From Chrysaora quinquecirrha (lineage: Eukaryota; Cnidaria; Scyphozoa; Semaeostomeae; Pelagiidae): a DNA stretch of 64,000 bases. The notes below the pieces were generated by a model that ran no database searches, had not been told where the DNA came from, and worked only from the letters and a program-made list of their open reading frames with translations. The stretch covers positions 786,770 to 850,769 of the forward strand of contig JACTAT010000016.1 of assembly GCA_014526335.1 (NCBI GenBank). The letters run 5' to 3'. This document shows positions 58,201-64,000 of the stretch, in pieces. A program made the translations under genes and the position numbers. Each line of letters starts with the position of its first letter. Within the stretch, counting starts at the first letter, position 1.

Positions 58201-59508
58201 AAATGTTCGTCAAACAATGTTCTGGCCAGGGCCTAAGTTGCTTATTGCTGTAAGATGGATTTGCAGAGCGATTGACACGCTAAAGTTAAGGAAGAATAAA
58301 AATCGTAATTCAAATACCGATTCGTTATTTCCAAAGTTGCTCTAAAATCGTATCACCAAAGGTGCTAAGTCTAATTTAACTAGGATGTTGGATCTCGAGC
58401 CACACCCGGCCCCTTCGGTTAGACAAACAGATTAAGGGATTAAGGACCATGAGCTAAAGTTGAGAAAAGTTGAGAAAAGTCTCCCACGAGTGCTGGGGAC
58501 TTTCGCTCTTTTTGAAGAGGGGGGGGGGGTTAAGGGGTGCTCATATGGAAGAGCTCTCTAATACGCAGCGCATATGTTGCAAAATCCTCACCCTTTCGTC
58601 ATATATTCTAGTACAATACATATATTTTTCGCCATTCATGAAAAAAAAACTGGTACAATACTGTACACATTCTTTGCATGAAATTCTGCTACCTTGTTTA
58701 TAAATCCCTAAAAATCCTTAAAAATCGTTTGGGCGTCTTTTTGATTGTATCATTCCCTGGATCTTGTTGGGAATTTACGCGACGAAGTCGAACATTTGTC
58801 GCGCAGAGAATTACATATCCGAAAATCATTATACAAGCTCGACAGCCACTGTGTTAACGGAAATAGACACCAAGGATTTAATATTGTACTCTTTAGTTTC
58901 GATCCTTATGTCAATGTTCAAACCTAAGGGCTTTGGCTAAAGTCAATATAAAATACAGTAACAAAAGTCCATTATCTTCAGCTTGTCTTTATTATTATTT
59001 TCATGTTTTCATGTCCCATAAAAGTCGAATTGCTAAACCCTTAACTGTCTCATAATTATACAGTTAGACTATATCTTTCACGTCTTACCTGCACGGAGAA
59101 AAGTACATACATTTATCATGTACACAAACATACACAATTTTCTTGTAAAAGCACAAATTTCTACGAAAATTCTCTCTTTAAGAGTATAATTTCTGTACCT
59201 CCACACTCCTTAGTTTGCGAAAAAATATTTGGACACCGATTTCGAAAATTTTGCATAATGCTTGAAACTCCCCTCTTGTCCTCGACGTTTTCAGCAGATC
59301 AGGAAAAGAAAATTTCAGCGCTAGTTCCCTTCAAGAAAGAAACTAACCAAAACAAAATAGACGAGAATTCGGTTTTGGGCCTAAAAGCATTAGTTTTTAA
59401 GCCTCTTATAAAGTTAGCAAAAAACAAAATTAGATTCAGATGCAACTCACCTAAAGATGAAGACAAAAACGCGAGAAAAAATAAACCAAATTTTGCAAAT
59501 AGAGCCAT
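46286..59508 (-). CDS. Secreted protein with three tandem zona pellucida (ZP) modules
   Basis: Ten minus-strand exons: 59508-59451, 55489-55319, 55134-54613, 53807-53651, 53030-52795, 51604-51049, 50164-49956, 48714-48355, 47760-47535 and 46481-46286. All borders are AG/GT and phases agree; 2,691 bases give 896 residues and a TAA stop. Exon 1 encodes a signal peptide (MALFAKFGLFFLAFLSSSL). ZP-N cysteines are C45/75/93/133, C387/416/434/468 and C647/676/694/734, with spacings of 30-18-40, 29-18-34 and 29-18-40. Each ZP-C ends in C-x4-C-x8-C-x3-C. Modules 1 and 2 are followed by RQRR (365-368) and RERR (631-634), furin-type sites where ZP proteins are normally cut; module 3 lacks one and ends PPVPRLF. 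No transmembrane segment or GPI signal is seen. ZP modules polymerise into extracellular filaments. The alternative is adjacent genes with unseen first exons, but no further signal peptide was found. Confidence 0.8.
46597..46870 (+). repeat. Tandem duplication of about 137 bases
   Basis: 46597-46735 and 46736-46870 share AGAAGA(G/T)CAGCAA, GGTCTTTCC, ATGGGCTAATG-like sequence, AG(T/C)(C/A)AC(C/T)AGTGATAG and AGAAG(C/T)C. The second unit overlaps the left target duplication of the hAT-like element at 46867. Confidence 0.5.
46867..47430. mobile_element. hAT-like non-autonomous transposon (564 bases) in a ZP gene intron
   Basis: Ends CAGGGCCGTCGCTAGG and, inverted, CCTAGCTACGGCCCTG, with a perfect 8-base duplication ATCTTGAC (46859-46866 and 47431-47438). 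Open frames inside are short and unrelated to transposases. It lies between ZP exons 9 and 10. Confidence 0.85.
48033..48270 (+). repeat. TTGACCGTGAAAAATGACT repeat, copy 2
   Basis: Collinear with 11441-11690: AAGGGCATTGACCATGAAAA, GGGTGAAACTTTTCACCC, GACTAAATTTTGGCTGCTTAA. It lies in a ZP intron. Confidence 0.6.
49735..49812 (-). mobile_element. Ser/Leu tRNA-like SINE head or tRNA relic
   Basis: On the minus strand, TGGCCGAGTTGTCAAGG (A box, type-II tRNA style), a long-arm-like middle, and GGTTCGAATCA (B box, one mismatch). The acceptor ends do not pair, so it is not a working tRNA gene. It lies in a ZP intron. Confidence 0.5.
50290..50960 (+). repeat. AAAGT pentanucleotide array
   Basis: A near-pure (AAAGT)n core at about 50655-50700, surrounded by hundreds of bases of degraded copies (GTAAAGTAAAG, GAAGTGAAGT). 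It fills most of the intron between ZP exons 6 and 7. Confidence 0.9.
52344..52743 (+). mobile_element. TACAC-family element with two motif types
   Basis: Ends TACACACGCAAC + T-run + GTAAGCAAG and GCTTGCTTATTAAAAAATAC-like sequence ending CTGTA. The motifs next to the ends are the GCAA type, while four internal ones are TTCCTTA or TTCTTTA (GGAA type). Internal sequence matches the GGAA-type element at 1909-2282. It lies in an intron of the ZP gene. Confidence 0.75.
53117..53260 (-). mobile_element. tRNA-related SINE, copy D
   Basis: Matches the 14604-14804 family through CGCCAGTCGCTAGGAT, TGTGACGCTACCATGGCTTG and a degraded B box. It lies in an intron of the ZP gene. Confidence 0.65.
53903..54420 (-). 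mobile_element. tRNA-related SINE, copy E, split by a 384-base element
   Basis: The 53903-53945 and 54330-54420 parts together match the SINE family (GTCGCTAGGATCT, then TGTGACGCTACCG). The intervening 53946-54329 is a separate element. Confidence 0.7.
53946..54329. mobile_element. 384-base inverted-repeat element with 9-base target duplication
   Basis: Both ends read inward TAGACTTACCCTA(A/T)GTC and match for about 40 bases with two mismatches (...TCTTTATCCGAACA). The direct repeat CTAGGATCT lies at 53937-53945 and 54330-54338. A 9-base duplication is typical of Mutator-like elements; assignment by that alone is tentative. No open frame of note. Confidence 0.75.
55554..55712. repeat. Imperfect foldback of about 160 bases
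   Basis: AACAAGATTTGGCAC and GTGCCAAATCTTGTT are exact inverses, with further inverted sequence between (CGAACCGATGTTC / GAACATAGGTTC). It lies just upstream of ZP exon 2, in intron 1. Confidence 0.7.
55852..55977. mobile_element. Short inverted-repeat element, copy 2
   Basis: Same family as 31859-31981: CGAGATCGCTCAAACTGGTA, GAGCGTCCAGCAGTTG and a GACTTAGGTAAT end. It lies in ZP intron 1. Confidence 0.55.
57296..57601. mobile_element. Inverted-repeat element with GCGGCTACACGTGCGAC ends
   Basis: Left TTTTAGCTGCGGCTACACG, right the inverse of GTAAAGCCGCGGCTACACG. The arms match for about 40 bases through TTTGCTTGAAAT. About 306 bases, non-coding, in ZP intron 1. Confidence 0.75.
57602..58233. 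mobile_element. GGCCCTGGCCAAACG element, copy 3, split by a TACAC element
   Basis: 57602-57770 and 58161-58233 are two halves of one element ending GGCCAGGGCC, interrupted by 57771-58160. It starts directly after another element at 57296-57601. Confidence 0.6.
57771..58160 (-). mobile_element. TACAC-family element, AAGCAAC type, nested in another repeat
   Basis: Starts TACAC + T-run + AATAAGCAACC; the far end is CTTATTAAAGAAAAAGTCT, with the final TGTA degraded. It is close to the reverse complement of 32268-32641 over its whole length (CAACCAAGCTTATTCTC, GACCCGCGAAGTCAGGGG). It splits a copy of the GGCCCTGGCCAAACG repeat (57602-58233), so it arrived later. It lies in intron 1 of the ZP gene. 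Confidence 0.8.
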
Positions 59509-60044
59509 CTTACTCTACGTAAATTCTTGTATTTTTATTGGCCTCTAATCTCACGCGTCTTGTTTGAAAACTGCACCGGAATTCCGTAACAAACACCAAA
59601 CGACCCAAGGCTTTTTTTATTTCATAATATGAAATACCATATCCCGTTTGGATCAGCTTTCAGCAAGAGGATTTTCTGTGGATTTTCTGACCCGATCGCT
59701 TGCTGCTTTGGATGAATGAATTCAGGTCCCAATGAGCACAGTGCTAACGGGGTACTGACCCTCTTCGGAAGTCTATCTGGTCCACTGTTGTCCACTGTTC
59801 GTTTTAGAAAGCAAAGTAGAGTCAGAGTCAAAAGTAAATTTCCTGAATTTCCGTTAGCTGTGGGACAGGCCTCTGTTTCTTCCCCTCTTTCGTGTTTGTT
59901 AACTATTTCAATATTTATCTTGGCTGCTTTTGAGTTGGTTTGCACATGGATAAGCAAAGATTTTTGAATTAATTAATATGATTAAAATGACTGGAAGCAA
60001 CGGGATGGAACACGAATTTTGTAACATTACAGAGGGTCTTTTTG

Positions 60045-60150
60045 AGGGGGTAAACGTTCCCCTGTACCCTTGAGAATACCCGCTTGTCTTGTTCTCTGGA
60101 GTTTAGAAGGATTATTTTTCAGATTATGATGGTCAAACGGATTGGTGGGC
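60045..60150 (+). repeat. GTTCCCTTGAGAA repeat, copy 3 (short)
   Basis: AACGTTCCCCTGTACCCTTG, TTGTTCTCTGGAGTTTAGAA and GGTCAAACGGATTGGTGGG match copies 1 and 2. Confidence 0.5.
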
Positions 60151-60674
60151 GGATCACAAGAAAGTTTGTGTTCTGAAAAAGTTTATAAAAGTTTAAGGTT
60201 TAGTTTTAAACTATGTAAAGATATATATAATACGAAGTGATGAATTGGAGAATATTTTTTCTTTCCAAAGGTCATTTAATTGGTCAAGAAGAACGTCCAT
60301 ACAGAGCGGACATCTCGAGACATCTCTCTGCAACATACAAATATCAATCATTCAAAATCAATACGGTCTCATAAGTTTTGTCTGAGAAAAAACAGCATTT
60401 TGCCAGGAAGAGCGAAAGACAGGCGACAGCTGCACGCGAATCAACCGACAATGACGTCATCTTATTAGCCTCACTTTCAGAATCATCAAAATTTTATTTG
60501 CTAATACACCTATTTAACTAAGGACCTCGTTTTCCAAAAAACCTAACATTTTGTCACAGAAGCATCTCGACGTCAGATTCGAATTCAGCACCTTTGTTTT
60601 AGTGTTTGGGCAAATTTTTACGTTTCTTGCCCTTACGATGTTCATTTTATAGCGATTAAAATTTGAAAAGTTAC

Positions 60675-60925
60675 TTAGGATTTGACCGTGAAAAATGACT
60701 GAGGGTGTAAAATTTCACCCCGAGCGATTTTTCACGGTCAAATCCTTAATAAATTTTCGAACTTTTCGTCGCTATAAAATCAACACCGTAATGACTAGAA
60801 TCATAAAAATTTGCCTCAACACTAAAATAAAGGTGCTCAATCTGAATCTGGGGTTAAAATTTTTGTACGAACAAATTTTCGCAAATTTTCAAAACGAGGC
60901 TCTTAGTTGAAAAGGTGTATGGATA
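60675..60925 (+). repeat. TTGACCGTGAAAAATGACT repeat, copy 3
   Basis: Head GGATTTGACCGTGAAAAATG with a longer inverted repeat (ending TTTTTCACGGTCAAATCC), then ATAAAATCAACACCG as in the other copies. Confidence 0.6.
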
Positions 60926-61450
60926 AAGATACTGCCCTGCCACAGGTCACGTGATCTATCGCGCAGTTAGAAGATATACATGCCACTATTTTCTAACAGA
61001 AAGTTCTAGTTTTATAATGACGTACAAGTACTTACATAAATAGATGGAAGGTATAGAAAGATCATGACGTGCAAGAAGACATACGTTACATTTACATGAA
61101 GTAGCTGTTCCTACTACAGGATTTGGGGGGGGGACATGTCCTCCCCACTTTTCTCAAGCCTTTAGGATCAATTTTCCAGTTTGTCTAAAATTGACAAGAA
61201 AATGATTATGAGGGTACTCTAACATTAGCAACGACGAATTAGAAGAAGAAAAATCAAAATTCTAGCAATTAAAAGCAAGTCTGCAGGGTATGGAGTTTCA
61301 CCAAGAGATCTCATGTGTGCAGAAGCATATTTCCATTGTTATTTTCCATGGTTCTATTGTTTATCTGGTGTGATTCAATGATGATTCAGTGATAACTTTC
61401 CTTGCAATTTTGATTTCTAAAAATCTGATTTCATTTTCATTATTTTTTAG

Positions 61451-62972
61451 GTTCCAGTTGATGATGAATTTTCAGTTTCTGGTGAGATTTTCTACATGTG
61501 CACCATATGCGCACCCCCTATTATGCACCATTGCCATAGCTGGTAGTCTCAGCAGTATTTATCTTTAGCTAAGCATGAAATTCGTTATTGATATTTATTA
61601 TAAAATATTTTTGCTTATAATCTAGTTTTTGTTCATTTGTTTTAGATGCTGATGAAGATTTGAATGCTGTTGTGAAGTCTACGAGAGAAAAGGAGTTGGA
61701 TGAACTGCTTGTGGTAGGCACACACTGTTATCCATATTTTTAAGGATTATAAGTCAAACACTGTTATTCAAAGGATTTCAAGTCAAAACAATTTTCGTCT
61801 TGCATTAATAAAACAATTTTTAGCCTTTTCCCTATCATCCTTCTTTTTCAACACATGTAATAAGGAATTTAAAGAATGTAGGACATCAAGACTAAGTGTT
61901 TTTAACTGTACATTTCTAACAGGGTCACATATTTTGCTAATGTTTTGTCCTGTCTATATCGCATTCTCAGCTGTTCACCAATATTTGTTTGAAAATGAAA
62001 ATTGGAAACCAATAGTCATTGTTTAGGCAAACAGCTCCATTTTTCAAGTATTCTCTCCTTTTCTAAAGAACCATCTACTCCTATTTCCTAAATAATAGAT
62101 TTTTCCTTCCATGAGTTGCACATCACAGTTGCCTAACTTTTTTCTTGACTCCATGATCTGAGAGCCACCAAAAATACCACTGAGCATAAGAGTCCAATAC
62201 AATCGTCAAGAAACTCTCCAAATCAAACCAGCCCAACTCATGCAAAATATCCTAAAAAATAGTTAATTTCTATAATCGCAGTTATCAGCTATGGTTAACC
62301 AATAAAGAAATTTGATCAGATTGGATTAGTCTATCAAGAATAACATCAATTTATAGTTGAACAAAACCTCAGAAAATCTTGCTGGATACATTATGCCAAT
62401 CTTGTAGCCAGTCTTGCATCATAAAAACAAAAGTAAAATCATCACCATTGCCACTTCCTTCATCACCATCATCATCACTCATCATTTAGCATCAATCATT
62501 ATCATAATCATCATCACCCATAACATCATCATTGATTATCATTCCCATCATCATCATCATCGTTATCATCATCATTATTATCATAATCATCTTCATTATC
62601 GTCATCGTTATCATCGTGCGTGATCGTTGAAATCATTACCATAATCATCATCATTATCATCATTATCATCATAATCATCATCATGACACCATCATAATCT
62701 ATCATCATCATCGTCATCAACCTTTTATTAGCTGAAATTCTTTCTCGGTCATCGTGATAGTTAAAATCATCATCGTCAGTGACCTTTTATTAGCCGAAAT
62801 TCTTTCTCGGTCTTACGCGACGCTTGATTAGAAAAAATTTTGACCTGTTGAAAGTTAAGTCTTTAAGACGGCAACCACACCTTTGTCTCTCTGTTAATAC
62901 ATCTCAGTTATTATTTGGATTTGTTTTTAATTGTAGGGCGAGAATGAAGAAGTGACTGTTCAAGTAACAAGG
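61451..62972 (+). CDS. Three small exons of an unrecognised gene, open at both ends
   Basis: Exons 61451-61481, 61646-61713 and 62937-62972, each with clear AG and GT borders (TTTTTAG/, TTTTAG/, TTGTAG/) and matching phases (0 to 1, 1 to 0, 0 to 0). The joined product starts VPVDDEFSVSDADEDL and runs through KSTREKELDELLV to GENEEVTVQVTR, acidic and with no domain I recognise. Upstream exons must lie before 61451 and later exons beyond 64000 or unseen. An ATC microsatellite (62436-62740) fills part of the second intron. The splice fit is good evidence for a gene; the function is unknown. Confidence 0.5.
62436..62740 (+). repeat. ATC/CAT trinucleotide array
   Basis: About 300 bases of impure (ATC)n inside the second intron of the right-edge gene, followed by a short direct repeat of GACCTTTTATTAGC. 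Confidence 0.9.
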
Positions 62973-64000
62973 GTTTGTGTTTTTTTCATTCTATGCAGAA
63001 TACCGCAAGATTTTTGATATGTGGAGCTTCAGCGGTTTATGCCTAAAGCATAGCCATAGGCTAAAGATTGTAAGGATTATCTTGCAATCACCCACGATGC
63101 CCAAAAATATTTTTCATATCTTAAACCCAAACTAAGATGTCTTGCAGTAAGGTGTTTGTAATGATATCTTATGCTTATAGCAGTTATAGGGATTCGTTCT
63201 AGCAACTCAGTTCTAGATAAAGAAAAATAAAAGCTTCCCGATCGTCATCAGCTTCTTTTTCGTCATATCTTCAAACTATACAATCCTATACCTTCAAATC
63301 TCGCTTGAAAAATGGAGTGAAAATGGTCCATTTTTGCGTGTCCACACTACATCCATCATAGTCACAAGGGGTCACAAAGTATTAAAAACCTTGACATTTG
63401 TAGCAATGTTAAGTAATGTGTAGCAATGTTTACAACCTATAGATTTGTAGATCCGATTAAACGGAACTTTTTCTATCTGTTATCAACAAAAACATTCCGG
63501 AATGACAAAAATCCGTTTCTGCGTTTTAATTTTTTTGCACTGTTTTTATGCCGCTGTATTGAAAGGCTCCGTTTTCGTTGAAGGGTTTGTCAACACTCCC
63601 TAAAAAGTTAACGTTTTTTCTACGAATTTTTGGATAAAAAACGTATTTAGCGTATTTAGGGCTCCCATATTTGTGTCTCATTTTTCAGCAGATGCCTGTT
63701 TTCAATGTTAGAACGAAACTTCATGATTGTTAACAACATTGTTATTGTTATAATAGTTCAATTTTTCTTTCGCTCGACCATTTCCTCGTAATGAGATAAT
63801 TTTTTTTGACTATGTTCCCCTGAAACCATATCAAGTTTGAAAAAATAAGAATACTTTAAGAATATAGTCAGGCTCAAAACGAACATTTCTTAAGAATATT
63901 GAGGCTGGACAAAATTTATAGCATTCTTATAAAAAAAGATTTATGACTCAAAAACTATTTATTTATTGTAGATTGGATCTAGCTTTTAGCCCCCCTTCTA
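62973..64000. other. Right edge, intronic or intergenic
   Basis: AT-rich sequence with no exon I can support. It ends with the AAGAATA-type relic at 63840-63942. Confidence 0.4.
63840..63942 (+). mobile_element. Short TACAC-like relic, AAGAATA type
   Basis: Four AAGAAT(A) motifs including the inverted GCATTCTTAT + AAAAAA end, with AGGCTC and GAGGCTGGAC blocks as in 291-661. The terminal TACAC is missing on both sides, so family membership is tentative. Confidence 0.45.

Larger units (their letters stand above)
59509..61450. other. Intergenic region between the ZP gene and the right-edge gene
   Basis: The divergent promoters of the two genes should lie here. 60445-60460 has CAATGACGTCATCTT, a full CRE (TGACGTCA). 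Repeats are listed separately. First exons of the right-edge gene were not found. Confidence 0.4.

Noticed and set aside
59716..59967. Overlapping open frames on both strands
   Set aside because: Neither has splice support or a recognisable domain.

Overview
This window is animal nuclear DNA, AT-rich and intron-rich, with no bacterial-style operons and a 500-base assembly gap (35681-36180). The gene content (a ciliary BBS5 gene, a pipsqueak-type regulator, a zona pellucida (ZP) protein and an Academ-like DNA transposon) together with very dense short transposons fits a marine invertebrate, most likely a cnidarian such as a coral or sea anemone. That assignment is inference. Exons were found by reading splice sites by eye and requiring reading phase to match across every junction.

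Layout. 1-13613 (minus) is a BBS5 gene: 14 exons are visible and the last coding exon(s) lie beyond the left edge. 13614-17743 is intergenic, rich in tRNA-derived SINEs, with one possible terminal exon of an unknown gene at 16931-17367. 17744-33706 (plus) is a six-exon gene for a 596-residue regulator with two pipsqueak helix-turn-helix domains; all five introns are phase 1. Its fourth intron carries a 7.0 kb DNA transposon (23958-30984) flanked by inverted arrays of a 161-base repeat. The transposon encodes a long protein with a DDE-like core, a FEN1/XPG-like nuclease region and a Cys-rich C-terminus. 35-37 kb holds the gap and little else. 37444-40224 (minus) is a small predicted single-pass membrane protein gene. 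41-46 kb is mostly ATC microsatellite and repeat with two weak exon candidates. 46286-59508 (minus) is a ten-exon gene for an 896-residue secreted protein with three tandem ZP modules and furin-type sites after the first two. 61451-62972 (plus) holds three small phase-compatible exons of an unrecognised gene that runs off the right edge.

The non-coding part is unusually informative about transposition. At least a dozen short elements share TACAC(G/T)...(A/C)GTGTA ends and an internal AAGNAA motif whose variable base is largely the same within an element but differs between elements. There are hAT-like miniatures with 8-base target duplications, a palindromic element with 12-base duplications in both copies, and a tRNA-related SINE family of which two copies were hit by other elements.

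The two observations most worth following are the triple-ZP gene and the motif covariation in the short elements. No intact tRNA, rRNA, CRISPR array or retroviral gene was seen.
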